Below are positions 23,304 through 32,600 of a stretch of DNA of 37,440 nucleotides, piece after piece. Position 1 is the stretch's first letter; every line of letters begins with the position of its first letter. Source of the stretch: Acidimicrobiaceae bacterium (GTDB taxonomy: Bacteria; Actinomycetota; Acidimicrobiia; Acidimicrobiales; MedAcidi-G1); assembly GCA_002687745.1 (NCBI GenBank), contig NZBE01000011.1:30236-67675 (forward strand), written 5' to 3'. The notes under the pieces are model-generated. The model was not told the origin of the DNA. It did no database searches and worked only from the letters and a program-made list of their open reading frames with translations. The position numbers were made by a program, and so were the translations under genes.

Positions 23304-23327
23304 ACACGAAGATCGAATGAGAAGACT

Positions 23328-23441
23328 ATGAAGGTCCGAACAAGCGTAAAGCGGATGTGCGAGAAGTGCCGGGTCATCCGGCGCCACGGTCGCGTGCAGG
23401 TGATCTGCAGCAACCCGCGTCACAAGCAGCGCCAGGGTTAG
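23328..23441 (+). CDS. rpmJ: 50S ribosomal protein L36 (bL36), zinc type
   Basis: 37 residues, the canonical length; too short for most ORF finders. The sequence starts [20 protein letters not shown] and contains the zinc ligands C11, C14, C27 and H32 (CX2C-X12-C-X4-H). L36 is a small 50S protein that organises 23S rRNA near the base of the L7/L12 stalk. ATG at 23328 comes 54 nt after infA; rpsM starts 13 nt after its TAG. This is the zinc-containing form. Confidence 0.97.
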   Translation: MKVRTSVKRMCEKCRVIRRHGRVQVICSNPRHKQRQG

Positions 23442-23454
23442 GGGAACACACCAC

Positions 23455-23832
23455 ATGGCACGAATTTCCGGCGTCGACGTCCCCCGCGAAAAGCGGGTGT
23501 TGATCGCTCTCACCTACATCCACGGCATCGGCCGCACCACTGCAGGTCTGGTGTGCGAGGGTGCCGGGGTCAACCCGTCGACACGCGTAAGGGACCTCAC
23601 CGACGAGGAGATCACCCATATCAGGGCCTTCGTCGACCAGCAGCTCAAGGTCGAGGGCGACCTGAGACGCGAGGTATCCCAGAACATCAAGCGCAAGATG
23701 GACATCGGCTGCTATCAGGGCCTACGCCACCGCCGTGGGCTTCCGGTACGCGGGCAGCGCACCCACACGAACGCCCGGACACGTAAGGGTCCCCGTAAGA
23801 CAGTCGCCAACAAGAAGCAGGCAGTGAAGTAA
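23455..23832 (+). CDS. rpsM: 30S ribosomal protein S13 (uS13)
   Basis: 125 residues, normal. S13 bridges the 30S head to the 50S subunit and contacts P-site tRNA with its basic tail. [30 protein letters not shown] and the C-terminal [20 protein letters not shown] are diagnostic. ATG at 23455 follows AGGGGAACA. Its TAA overlaps the rpsK ATG by one base. Confidence 0.98.
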   Translation: MARISGVDVPREKRVLIALTYIHGIGRTTAGLVCEGAGVNPSTRVRDLTDEEITHIRAFVDQQLKVEGDLRREVSQNIKRKMDIGCYQGLRHRRGLPVRGQRTHTNARTRKGPRKTVANKKQAVK

Positions 23833-24230
23833 TGGCAAAACCGTCAGCAGGGGGCCGTCGTCCCCGTAAGAAGGAGCGCAAGAACGTCCCACACGGCGTG
23901 GCGCACATCAAGAGTTCCTTCAACAACACGATCATCACCATCACCGACCAGGGGGGTAACACCCTTGCCTGGGCAACTGCCGGCAACGTGGGCTTCAAGG
24001 GTTCACGCAAGTCGACACCCTTCGCTGCCCAGATGGCCGCCGAGCAGTGTGCCCGCCAGGCCATGGAACACGGGGTCCGCAAGGTTGATGTGGTTGTCAG
24101 GGGCCCCGGGTCGGGTCGCGAGACAGCCATCCGCACTATCCAGAACACGGGCATAGAGGTGACCGGCATCAAGGATGTCACCCCGATTCCCCACAACGGT
24201 TGCCGCCCCCCCAAGCGGCGGAGGGTCTGA
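23832..24230 (+). CDS. rpsK: 30S ribosomal protein S11 (uS11)
   Basis: 132 residues. S11 is in the 30S platform near the E site. [38 protein letters not shown] and the C-terminal [14 protein letters not shown] are diagnostic. ATG at 23832 overlaps the rpsM stop; the TGA overlaps the rpsD ATG. Confidence 0.98.
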   Translation: MAKPSAGGRRPRKKERKNVPHGVAHIKSSFNNTIITITDQGGNTLAWATAGNVGFKGSRKSTPFAAQMAAEQCARQAMEHGVRKVDVVVRGPGSGRETAIRTIQNTGIEVTGIKDVTPIPHNGCRPPKRRRV

Positions 24231-24847
24231 TGTCGCGTTACACGGGTCCCAGGGCGCGTATTTCGCGTCGTCTGGGCACGAACATCTTCGGGACCAAGGG
24301 TGAAACCGTTGCCCTCGACAAGCGCCCCTACCCGCCAGGTGAGCACGGTCGCACCCGTCGCCGGGGAAACCCCTCCGAGTACCTGGCCCAGCTTCAGGAG
24401 AAGCAGAAGGCCAGGTTCTCATACGGTCTGACAGAGCGACAGTTCAGGCGCCTCTACGACGAGGCCAATCGTCGCGACGGTGTCACCGGCGACAACCTGC
24501 TCAGGTTCCTCGAGTTGCGCCTCGACAACGTCGTCTACAGGGCCGGCATGGCAGCGACCCGGCCGCAGGCCCGCCAGATGGTCAACCATGGCCATGTCAA
24601 CGTGGATGGACGTCGTGTCGACATCCCGAGCTTCCGTGTCAAGAAGGGCCAGGTCGTGACCCTGCGTGACAAGGCAAGGAACATGGTCGTGGTGCAGTGG
24701 AACGTAGACGTTCTCGACCGTCAGGCTCCGGCATGGCTTGAGGTCGCCGACGGCGGTCACGAGGTCACCGTGAAGGAACTGCCCCTCCGCGACCAGATCG
24801 ACATCCCGCTCCGGGAACAGCTCGTGGTCGAGCTCTACAGCAAGTAA
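24230..24847 (+). CDS. rpsD: 30S ribosomal protein S4 (uS4), zinc-free type
   Basis: 205 residues. S4 is a primary 16S rRNA binder and in E. coli represses the alpha operon. ATG at 24230 gives [15 protein letters not shown]; an upstream in-frame ATG at 24200 lies inside rpsK and is rejected. No Cys cluster is present in the N-terminal domain, so this is the zinc-free form. The S4 domain shows [18 protein letters not shown] and [17 protein letters not shown]. It is followed by a 141-nt gap before rpoA. Confidence 0.98.
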   Translation: MSRYTGPRARISRRLGTNIFGTKGETVALDKRPYPPGEHGRTRRRGNPSEYLAQLQEKQKARFSYGLTERQFRRLYDEANRRDGVTGDNLLRFLELRLDNVVYRAGMAATRPQARQMVNHGHVNVDGRRVDIPSFRVKKGQVVTLRDKARNMVVVQWNVDVLDRQAPAWLEVADGGHEVTVKELPLRDQIDIPLREQLVVELYSK

Positions 24848-24988
24848 CCGACAGGGGTCTCCGGCGTGGCCTCATTGGCCAACCCGGGACCTGCAGACAG
24901 ACGATTCGAACAACACAGACAGTTGGTCGGGTTCCCCCGGGAGCCGGAACCAGGAAGCGCTGCGAACGCAGCGAGAAGGTGGAAAGCC

Positions 24989-25927
24989 ATGCTGGTCATT
25001 CAGCGTCCGACCGTTGAGGTCGAAACCGAACAAGACGGGAACCGCCAGCAGTTTGCTGTGGGTCCGCTCGAGCCGGGTTTTGGCCACACCCTCGGCAACT
25101 CCCTGCGTCGCACCCTGCTGTCGTCCATCCCGGGCGCGGCTGTCACACAGGTTCGCTTTGACGATGCGCTCCATGAGTTCGGCACGATCGATGGTGTCGT
25201 CGAGGACATCACCGACATCATCTTGAACCTGAAGGACCTCGAGGTCCGCTGTCACAGCGATGAACCCGTGACGCTCCGGGTCGACGTCCGTGGTGCCGCC
25301 GATGTCACCGCTGAGGTACTGGCCACCAACGACGAGGTCGAGATCGTGAACCCCGACCTGCACCTGGCGACGTTGAACTCCAAGGGTCGGCTGGCCTTCG
25401 AGTTGACTATCGAGCGTGGTCGGGGATTCCTGCCTGCCGACCGTGTCGGCGGGGAGCCGGTCATCGGGGTCATTCTCGTCGATGCCCTCTTCTCTCCGGT
25501 CCGCCGGGTCACGTTCAACGTCTCACCTACCCGGGTTGAGCAGTCGAACGACTACGACAGGCTCGTCCTGGACATCGAGACCGACGGAACCGTCACCCCC
25601 CGGGAGGCCCTGGCTTCGGCTGGCGCCACGCTGGGGTCTCTCATCAAGCTGGTCGAGAACATGAGCGACGAGCCTCAGGGTCTTGAGCTTGGCGAGGCCG
25701 AGTCGACGATCGTGGGTTCCCCGGACATGGCTCTCCCGATCGAGGACCTCGACCTCTCCGAGCGTCCCCGGAACTGTCTCAAGCGGGCCCAGGTCGACAC
25801 CATCGGCCAGTTGCTCGAGAAGTCCGAGGATGACCTCCTGACTGTGACCAACTTTGGTCAGAAGTCCCTCGACGAGGTGATAGAGAAGTTGGACGAGCGG
25901 GGTCTGTCTCTGCGGGTCCGGGGCTGA
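24989..25927 (+). CDS. rpoA: RNA polymerase alpha subunit
   Basis: 312 residues, slightly short against ~340 in mycobacteria. The alpha dimer scaffolds RNA polymerase assembly and its C-terminal domain binds UP elements and activators. ATG at 24989 follows AAGGTGG and gives [12 protein letters not shown]; the frame continues upstream to 24866 without RpoA similarity and is rejected. The N-terminal domain has [19 protein letters not shown]; the C-terminal domain (~248-312) has [19 protein letters not shown] and [14 protein letters not shown], with the DNA-contacting Arg and Asn retained. It shares the operon with rplQ 4 nt downstream. Confidence 0.98.
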   Translation: MLVIQRPTVEVETEQDGNRQQFAVGPLEPGFGHTLGNSLRRTLLSSIPGAAVTQVRFDDALHEFGTIDGVVEDITDIILNLKDLEVRCHSDEPVTLRVDVRGAADVTAEVLATNDEVEIVNPDLHLATLNSKGRLAFELTIERGRGFLPADRVGGEPVIGVILVDALFSPVRRVTFNVSPTRVEQSNDYDRLVLDIETDGTVTPREALASAGATLGSLIKLVENMSDEPQGLELGEAESTIVGSPDMALPIEDLDLSERPRNCLKRAQVDTIGQLLEKSEDDLLTVTNFGQKSLDEVIEKLDERGLSLRVRG

Positions 25928-25931
25928 GACC

Positions 25932-26285
25932 ATGCCTGCAACCCCCAGGAAGGGTCGCCGTTTCGGCGGCAGCTCTGCACACCAGAAGTCGATGATGGCC
26001 AACCTGGTTGCCTCGTTGATTGCCGCTGAGGCAATTACGACCACCGAGGCCAAGGCCAAGGCCCTGCGTCCCATCGCCGAGAAGATGATCACCAAGGCCC
26101 GTAAGGGTGGCCTGCACAACCACCGTCAGGTGGTGTCGTTCCTGCGTGACCGCGAGATGGCTGCAAAGCTGTTCGACGAGATCGGCCCCCGCTACGAGGA
26201 CCGGCCGGGCGGCTACACCAGGATCCTCAAGGTGGGACCACGCCATGGCGACAAGGCGCCGATGGCCCGCATCGAACTGGTCTGA
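25932..26285 (+). CDS. rplQ: 50S ribosomal protein L17 (bL17)
   Basis: 117 residues, normal, without the long C-terminal extension found in many actinobacteria. L17 surrounds the tunnel exit with L22, L23 and L29. [18 protein letters not shown] and [19 protein letters not shown] are diagnostic, as is the ending [18 protein letters not shown] at 25932, 4 nt after rpoA. Confidence 0.97.
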   Translation: MPATPRKGRRFGGSSAHQKSMMANLVASLIAAEAITTTEAKAKALRPIAEKMITKARKGGLHNHRQVVSFLRDREMAAKLFDEIGPRYEDRPGGYTRILKVGPRHGDKAPMARIELV

Positions 26286-26322
26286 TCTTCTTCAGCCACC
26301 CGGGTAGTCCGTCCAGGTAGCC

Positions 26323-27081
26323 GTGCGGGTCCGGGCAGGAATCGCATACGACGGGGCACCGTTCCACGGGTTTGCCGTGAACAGGGATGTGCGCACCATC
26401 GCAGGTGACCTTGAGGCAGTCCTTTCCCGGGTCGTCGGGACCGAGGTTGTCGTGACCTGTGCCGGTCGCACGGACCGTGGCGTTCACGCTGCTGGGCAGG
26501 TGATCAGCTTTGATGTTCCCGGCGATGCCGACCTCGCGAAGTTGCGCCGTTCGGTGAACCGCCTGTGTGCTCCTTCGATCGTCATGTCGACCGTCGAGTC
26601 GGCCGACGACGACTTCGATGCCCGTTTCGACGCAACCGGTCGCACCTACCGTTACCGGGTCCTGAACCGTCCCTATCCAGATCCCCTCCTGTCGCCAACG
26701 ACCTGGCACGTTCCTGAACCCCTTGACGTGTCGGCGATGAACACGGCGTGCGGCGACCTGATCGGTGAGCATGACTTCACCTCTCTCTGCAGGCGGCGCA
26801 AGAATCCACTGAGCGAGTGCGCAAAGGTGCTTGTCAGGCGGATAGAGGCAGCCGAATGGAGCGGTCCGGACGACGACATCCTGGTCTTCGAGATCACGGC
26901 TTCGGCCTTCTGCCACCAGATGGTGAGGTCGATCGTCGGGGTTCTGGTACCGATTGGGGCCGGCAGGCTCCCGGTTACGGGGATGGCGACGGTGATCGCA
27001 GCACTGGACCGTCAGGCTGCGGGAAAGCCCGCTCCACCTCAGGGCCTCACCCTCTGGTCTGTCAGCTATCCGGTGGGTTGA
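26323..27081 (+). CDS. truA: tRNA pseudouridine(38-40) synthase
   Basis: 252 residues, normal. TruA isomerises uridines 38-40 in the anticodon stem-loop of many tRNAs. The catalytic Asp51 is in [14 protein letters not shown]. Other family segments are [13 protein letters not shown] at the N-terminus, [20 protein letters not shown] in the middle, and [19 protein letters not shown] near the end. GTG at 26323, 37 nt after rplQ, with no terminator between, so it probably extends the alpha operon as in other actinobacteria. Confidence 0.96.
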   Translation: MRVRAGIAYDGAPFHGFAVNRDVRTIAGDLEAVLSRVVGTEVVVTCAGRTDRGVHAAGQVISFDVPGDADLAKLRRSVNRLCAPSIVMSTVESADDDFDARFDATGRTYRYRVLNRPYPDPLLSPTTWHVPEPLDVSAMNTACGDLIGEHDFTSLCRRRKNPLSECAKVLVRRIEAAEWSGPDDDILVFEITASAFCHQMVRSIVGVLVPIGAGRLPVTGMATVIAALDRQAAGKPAPPQGLTLWSVSYPVG

Positions 27082-27094
27082 GTCGACCCTGTGC

Positions 27095-27124
27095 CACCCC
27101 CGGGCGGGTTGCCGGGCGGGGGTG
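27095..27124 (+). other. GC-rich stem-loop after truA
   Basis: CACCCCC (27095-27101) pairs with GGGGGTG (27118-27124) with a further GGC/GCC pair inside the loop, starting 13 nt after the truA stop. No T-run follows. It overlaps the -35 box of the candidate rplM promoter, so it may be an inefficient terminator or simply a GC-rich coincidence. Confidence 0.3.
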
Positions 27125-27137
27125 TCGGGCATAGCCT
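27109..27137 (+). promoter_or_regulatory. Candidate promoter of rplM-rpsI
   Basis: TTGCCG (27109-27114), 17-nt spacer, TAGCCT (27132-27137), followed by TTACCCCC. It lies in the 163-nt truA-rplM gap, 108 nt upstream of rplM. It has the same TTG and TANNNT signature, and a TTACCCC-like run after the -10 that resembles the rplC promoter. By eye only. Confidence 0.4.
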
Positions 27138-27244
27138 TTACCCCCGGTTCGTGTGGTGACCAGGGCCTGGCCCGGTTGCCTGCATCCGGACCGGGCCGTG
27201 ACCCGGAATCGGGCTCCGCGACTACACATTCGAGAGGAACACCC

Positions 27245-27697
27245 GTGTCCACCTATACACCCAAGGCAGGCGAGATCGAGCGTGCGTGGCACGTCGTAGA
27301 CGCGGACGGCCTGGTACTAGGTCGCCTCGCCTCCGAGGTGGCTTCGGTTCTCCGTGGCAAGCACAAGCCCACCTTTACCCCCCATGTCGACACAGGCGAC
27401 CACGTCGTCATCGTGAACGCCGGCAAGGTGGTTCTGACAGGTGCCAAGGAGTCCGACAAGAACGTCTACGACCACTCCGGCTATCCGGGTGGTCTCCGCT
27501 CCCGTACCTATGGGCAGTTTCTGGCCGACAAGCCCGAAGAGGCCCTCCGTCGCACCATCAGGGGCATGCTTCCCCGTAACCGTCTGGGTCGCCGGATGCT
27601 CAAGAAGTTGAAGGTCTACCGTGGCGCCGAACATCCCCATGGGGCACAGCAGCCGCAGCCGCTGGCCCTCGAACACACCAGGGCCCGTAGGGCCTGA
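27245..27697 (+). CDS. rplM: 50S ribosomal protein L13 (uL13)
   Basis: 150 residues, normal. L13 is an early 50S assembly protein. GTG at 27245 follows GAGAGGA at 7 nt and gives [19 protein letters not shown], matching actinobacterial L13. The frame continues upstream to 27122 without similarity and is rejected. [37 protein letters not shown] and [14 protein letters not shown] are diagnostic. rpsI follows after 14 nt. Confidence 0.97.
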   Translation: MSTYTPKAGEIERAWHVVDADGLVLGRLASEVASVLRGKHKPTFTPHVDTGDHVVIVNAGKVVLTGAKESDKNVYDHSGYPGGLRSRTYGQFLADKPEEALRRTIRGMLPRNRLGRRMLKKLKVYRGAEHPHGAQQPQPLALEHTRARRA

Positions 27698-27711
27698 CCG
27701 AGGAACAACTG

Positions 27712-28104
27712 ATGTCAAAGCCGATCATCCAGACCACAGGCCGTCGCAAGAGGTCCGTAGCACGTGTGCGTCTTCGTGAGGGAACCGGCACGGTGACGGT
27801 CAACGGGCGTCCCGTTGTCGACTACTTCCCCTCCGAGAGTCACCGCCTCGTGTTCATGGAGCCCTTCAGGGTCACCGCCACGGAGGGCGTATATGACACC
27901 GACGCGACCCTGCACGGTGGTGGCATGAGCGGTCAGGCTGGCGCCCTCCGCCTCGGAATCGCCAGGGCCCTTGAGGCTCTCGAGTCTGAGAGGCGTCCCG
28001 CACTGAAGGAGGCCGGGTTCCTTTCCCGAGATGACCGCAAGAAGGAATCCAAGAAGTACGGCCTCAAGAAGGCCCGCAAGGCTCCGCAGTACAGCAAGCG
28101 CTGA
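27712..28104 (+). CDS. rpsI: 30S ribosomal protein S9 (uS9)
   Basis: 130 residues, normal. The C-terminal tail of S9 contacts the P-site tRNA anticodon stem-loop. [38 protein letters not shown] and the final [12 protein letters not shown] are diagnostic. ATG at 27712. The 43-nt gap to glmM contains the palindrome CCCCGCGGGG and a CCGGC/GCCGG hairpin but no clear terminator, so readthrough into glmM is possible. Confidence 0.98.
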   Translation: MSKPIIQTTGRRKRSVARVRLREGTGTVTVNGRPVVDYFPSESHRLVFMEPFRVTATEGVYDTDATLHGGGMSGQAGALRLGIARALEALESERRPALKEAGFLSRDDRKKESKKYGLKKARKAPQYSKR

Positions 28105-28147
28105 TCCCCGCGGGGTCCGGCCCGGTGCCGGCCCGTAGTCTTCAGAC

Positions 28148-29488
28148 ATGGATCTCAACTTCGGAACCGACGGGGTCCGTGGACGAATAGGCACCGGACT
28201 CGACGCGGCCTCGGTGCGGGGCCTGGGTTTCGCAGCGGCCGGTCAACTGGGCTCCGGCAGGGTGGTTGTCGGTCACGACCCACGCGAGTCCGGCCCCGAC
28301 CTCGTGGCCGCCCTCGCCGAGGGCTTCGTGGCCGGTGGGGTCGATGTGATCTCGCTCGGAATGGTGCCGACGCCGGCCGTGGCCTGTGTGGCGGCCCTGG
28401 ACTCCGTCGCCGGTGCAATGGTCTCGGCTTCGCACAATCCCTGGTGGGACAACGGTGTGAAGCTGTTTGCTGCGGGTGGGCGCAAGCTGGGTGACGAAAC
28501 CCAGGTAGCGATCCAGGAGATATGGCACCGCCGCCCCCGGCTTGACCCGACCGGCAACTACTCCCGGGCCGAGGTGGCGGACCGAAGGTGGGCCGACTCG
28601 GTTGTGGGCTCAGTTGCCCCTGGGGCCCTTACCGGGATGCGTCTCGTGGTCGACTGTGCAAACGGTGCCACCTCCCTGAGCGCCGGCGGGGTTCTGTCGA
28701 GGCTCGGCGCCCAGGTGACCGTTATCCACGATTCTCCCGACGGCCGCAACATCAACGAGAGGTGCGGTTCGACGAGGCCCGAGAGCCTCCAGGATGCAGT
28801 GGTCTCGTCGGGTGCCGACGCGGGCCTCGCGTTTGATGGCGACGGTGACCGTGTTGTGGCCGTGGCCTCCGATGGGTCGCTGTTGGACGGTGACCACCTG
28901 TTGGCCATTTGTGCGGTTGACCGTCTCGGCAGGGGGCTGTTAACCGGGTCGACCGTCGTCGTTACCGTTATGGCCAACCTGGGCCTTCGCCGTGGCCTCG
29001 CTGATCACGAAATCCTGGTTCACGAAACCGATGTCGGAGACCGCAACGTGCTTGAGGCGCTCGACACCGGAGGTTGGTCTCTCGGTGGTGAGCAGTCCGG
29101 CCACATTGTGTTTCCCGAGTTCGCCTCCACAGGCGACGGCCTGTTGACCGGAGTCCAGGTTCTTGATGCAGTGGTGAGGGCGGGTCGCACGATCGGAGAC
29201 ATGGCTGCCGAGTTGGTGAGCCATACGCCCCAGGTCCTAGAGAGCATCCCGGTGTCGGGGAGCGGTGCTGCCGTTGTGGCCGGTGTCGCAGACCTGATTC
29301 AGGAGGAGGCGGGTCGCCTCGGCTCGGATGGGCGTGTGCTGGTGAGACCTTCGGGGACCGAGCCTGTGGTGAGGGTGATGGTCGAGGCGGTTGACGCCGG
29401 TACTGCCGAGTCCGTGGCAGAGAGGCTCTGTGAGGCCGTCAGGAACGCTGATGCGGGCACCGGGACCGGTGCCGCGGCGGGCAGTTGA
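28148..29488 (+). CDS. glmM: Phosphoglucosamine mutase
   Basis: 446 residues, the family norm (~445). It converts glucosamine-6-phosphate to glucosamine-1-phosphate for UDP-GlcNAc synthesis. The active-site phosphoserine is Ser95 in SASHNPWWDNGVKLF, magnesium is held by D230, D232 and D234 in FDGDGDR, and the phosphate-binding loop RPSGTEPVVRV is near the C-terminus. N-terminus NFGTDGVRG is canonical. ATG at 28148. The position after rplM-rpsI and before glmS is conserved in actinobacteria. Confidence 0.97.
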   Translation: MDLNFGTDGVRGRIGTGLDAASVRGLGFAAAGQLGSGRVVVGHDPRESGPDLVAALAEGFVAGGVDVISLGMVPTPAVACVAALDSVAGAMVSASHNPWWDNGVKLFAAGGRKLGDETQVAIQEIWHRRPRLDPTGNYSRAEVADRRWADSVVGSVAPGALTGMRLVVDCANGATSLSAGGVLSRLGAQVTVIHDSPDGRNINERCGSTRPESLQDAVVSSGADAGLAFDGDGDRVVAVASDGSLLDGDHLLAICAVDRLGRGLLTGSTVVVTVMANLGLRRGLADHEILVHETDVGDRNVLEALDTGGWSLGGEQSGHIVFPEFASTGDGLLTGVQVLDAVVRAGRTIGDMAAELVSHTPQVLESIPVSGSGAAVVAGVADLIQEEAGRLGSDGRVLVRPSGTEPVVRVMVEAVDAGTAESVAERLCEAVRNADAGTGTGAAAGS

Positions 29489-29610
29489 CCGGACGGTCCT
29501 AGAATTGGCTGGAGGGCGCCTCTGGAGGGCGCTCCACGGATCCGGCTCCACCGGTTCAGATACGACCAACGAGGCCTGCTGATCAGGCGAGAAAGGGCGA
29601 GGACCAGGGC
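29489..29610 (+). other. glmM-glmS gap: direct repeat, hairpin and -10-like box
   Basis: 122 nt. TAGAAT (29500-29505) is a good -10, but the nearest TTGACC (29485-29490) is only 9 nt away, so a standard promoter is not supported. GGAGGGCGC is repeated directly (29511-29519 and 29524-29532). GCCTG/CAGGC (29574-29588) can form a small hairpin 22 nt before the glmS ATG. GAGGA at 29599-29603 is the glmS ribosome-binding site. No glmS-ribozyme-like core was recognised. Confidence 0.35.
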
Positions 29611-32600
29611 ATGTGCGGCATTATCGCGGTCCTCAGGCGGCCGTCAGTTCGGCCGGTACCGACGGTCACCGATGTCACCGGACCCGTTGGTCGGGCTCTG
29701 GACCTTCTCAGCGGGTTGGTGGTCGCCCCCGACGAAGTTGGCCTGGCGGAGGTGGCCGACCAGCTCGAGCTGGCCAATCAGTTGTTGGGCGGCGTTTCCG
29801 GGCTGGCGGCGATGGAGGCTGGAGGTTCTCTGATCGGGCTTCTGGAACCACTTCTGGAACAGGTTTCTGAACATCTCATCCGGATGGAGAAGGTCCTCGA
29901 AGGAGCGCGGGTCGATCTCGAAGTGGCAAACGTCGCCCTGGTGAGGGCGAGGGACGCCGTATGGTCGCTGCGCCACGACCGGCTGGGTGCCCATGTCGGT
30001 GTGGCTTCGTTGGCATCGGAGAGCCAGCCACCCAGCGATGCCGGCCGGGCAGTGCTGCTCTCGGTCCACCAGGCCCTCACTGCGATCGACAGGCTGGAGG
30101 TCCGTGGCCGGGATTCGGCGGGCCTCGTCGTAACCGTCTGGGACCACGGCTTCGATGATGTTGACCTGATGGGCCGTGACGAGGACCCACTCCTCCGCAG
30201 CGGAGCCGTCAGACGCCTCCCCGGTGGCGGCTTCTCGTTCGTGGTGAAGGCTGCAGCGGAGATCGGAGAGCTGGGCGACAACACCGCTGCGATGCGAACG
30301 GCACTCGCCGCCGACACCGTGCTGGCCGGACTGCTCGTCAGCCCGTCGGTCAGCGGTGCCGTGATGGGTCACACCCGTTGGGCCAGCGTCGGCCTCATCT
30401 CCGAGGCAAACGCGCACCCGCTGGATTCCACCCGCGCCGACGGACTGGACTCGCCGCTGGTTCTGGCCGTTCAGAACGGTGACGTCGACAACCACGCGGA
30501 CCTGGTCGCCTCCGAGGACCTCTCGGTCACCTCCGGGATCACGACCGACACGAGGGTGGTACCGGCACTGTGCGCCAGGCACCTCGTGGCAGGCGAGTCC
30601 GAGGACGAGGCGTTCCGACGTACCGTCGCCGCCTTTGAGGGATCGGTCGCCGTGGCTGCGTCGATGGGGGGTTCCCCGGACCGCCTCTGGCTGGCGCTGC
30701 GGGGAAGTGGCCAGGCCCTCTACATAGGCGTTGCCGAGGATGCCTTCATTGTTGCGAGTGAGCCCTACGGCGTGGTGGAGTTGACAGACACCTACCTCCG
30801 AATGGAGGGAGGTGCCGTGTCTGACGGCGCCGGCCCGGTTGCCGGCAACGGTCAGATCGTCGGGCTGGATGGTTCGCTGGCCGGCGACCCGGCCGGTATC
30901 GATCGGCGGTCCTACGACGGCAGGCTGCTCCCGGTCGGAGAGCACGAATTCGTGGCGGCCGGGATCACCACACGCGACATTGACCGTGGCGACAGCCCGC
31001 ACTACCTGATCAAGGAGATCGGCGAGGCTCCGGCTTCGGTCCGCTCCACCCTGAGGGGCAGGCTCGTAGATGTCGACGGCACGTCCACGGTCAGGCTCGG
31101 AGAGCGTGCCCTGGGAGCCGACCTGCGTGCCGATCTGGCTGCTGGCCGGATCCGCCGGGTGACCATCATCGGGCAGGGAACCGCAGCGGTGGCTGGCGAG
31201 GCGGTTGCACTGTCGGTCGCAGCAGAGTTCACGGGGTCCGACATGGTCACCGAGGCGAGGGCCGCAACCGAGTTGTCGGGCTCCGGTCTGCGCCGCGACA
31301 TGTCCGACACCCTGGTCGTCGCAATCAGCCAGTCCGGTACGACCACCGACACCAACCGCACCGTCGACCTGGTGAGGGCACGTGGCGCCAGCGTGCTTGC
31401 GATCGTGAACCGCAGGAACAGCGACCTGACAGACCGGGCCGACGGCGTCTTCTACACCTCTGATGGCCGCGATGTTGAGATGAGCGTCGCATCGACCAAG
31501 GCCTTCTACGCCCAGGTGGTGGCAGGCGTCCTTTTGGCAGCGGCGCTCGCAGACGCCGCGGGTCTTCCCGGTGCCGATGACCGGGCGGACCTGCTCGACG
31601 GGCTGCGTTGCCTCCCTGAGGCCATGGTCGAGGTGTTGGCCCTGCAGGAGCACATCGGGAACGTCGCAGACAGATACGGGCCCGGGCGTCGGCACTGGGC
31701 TGTCGTGGGCACCGGTGCGAACCTGATCGCCGCACGCGAGATCAGAATCAAGCTCTCCGAGCTCTGCTACAAGTCCATTGCCGCCGACGCAACCGAGGAC
31801 AAGAAGCACATCGACCTTTCGGCCGAGCCGATGGTGCTGGTCTGTGCAACCGGTATGGCGGGCTCTACTGCTGATGACGTGGCCAAGGAGGTGGCCATCT
31901 ACCGGGCCCACAAGGCCGCGCCGATAGTTGTCACAGACGCAGATCCGGACCTGGGGCGGTTCCCTGACGCCCTCGACGTCGTGACCGTTCCACGGGTGCA
32001 TCCGCGGCTGGCATTCGTGCTCTCGACAATGGTCGGGCACCTGTTCGGTTACGAGGCGGCACGCTCCATTGACGGCCAGGCCACCCCGCTGCGAGAGGCC
32101 CATGCCGCTATTGAACGCCTGGCGGCTTCCGGGCTGACAGCGGGTGCCGCTGCCGGTCCGGTCGAGGAACTGAGGTTGCAGTTGAGGCCGCTTGCGTCCC
32201 GGTTCTCCGACGAGCTCAGGTCTGGACGCCTGAACGGCAACCTCGAGGCCTCCACCGCTGTCCGCCTGGCGGCACAGTTCCGCTATGCCACCGGTGACCT
32301 TCCACTGGAGTCCTACCAGCTCGAGTTCGGTCCGGTTGGAACGCCGGCGCTGGTGCTCGATGACCTGGCCGGGGCACTGACGCAGGCTATCGAGGAACTC
32401 ACCCGACCTATAGACGCCATCAAGCACCAGGCGAAGACGGTGACGGTGGGGATCTCCAGGACCGACGAGATGCTCCTCACTGCCGGCCTTGTCCGTGAGG
32501 TTCTGGATGCCGGTGCACCTCGTGATTCGCTCAGCTACAGGACCCTGCGGCTGCTCGCCGATCTGGATGCCGCGGTGGCCGAGGTCGTCGGGTTCACCCG

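Noticed and set aside
24866-24988. Upstream extension of rpoA (41 codons)
   Set aside because: The RpoA N-terminus begins at ATG 24989 with a good ribosome-binding site; the extra stretch is non-conserved leader.
27122-27244. Upstream extension of rplM (41 codons)
   Set aside because: L13 similarity begins at GTG 27245, which has GAGAGGA at the right distance; the extension covers the candidate promoter region.
28107-28116. CCCCGCGGGG palindrome after rpsI as a terminator
   Set aside because: The stem is short, leaves no usable loop, and no T-run follows.
29638-32406. Possible intein or mobile insertion inside glmS
   Set aside because: The extra segments lack intein splice residues (no His-Asn before a Cys/Ser/Thr junction), have no terminal repeats, and share the base composition of the surrounding gene.
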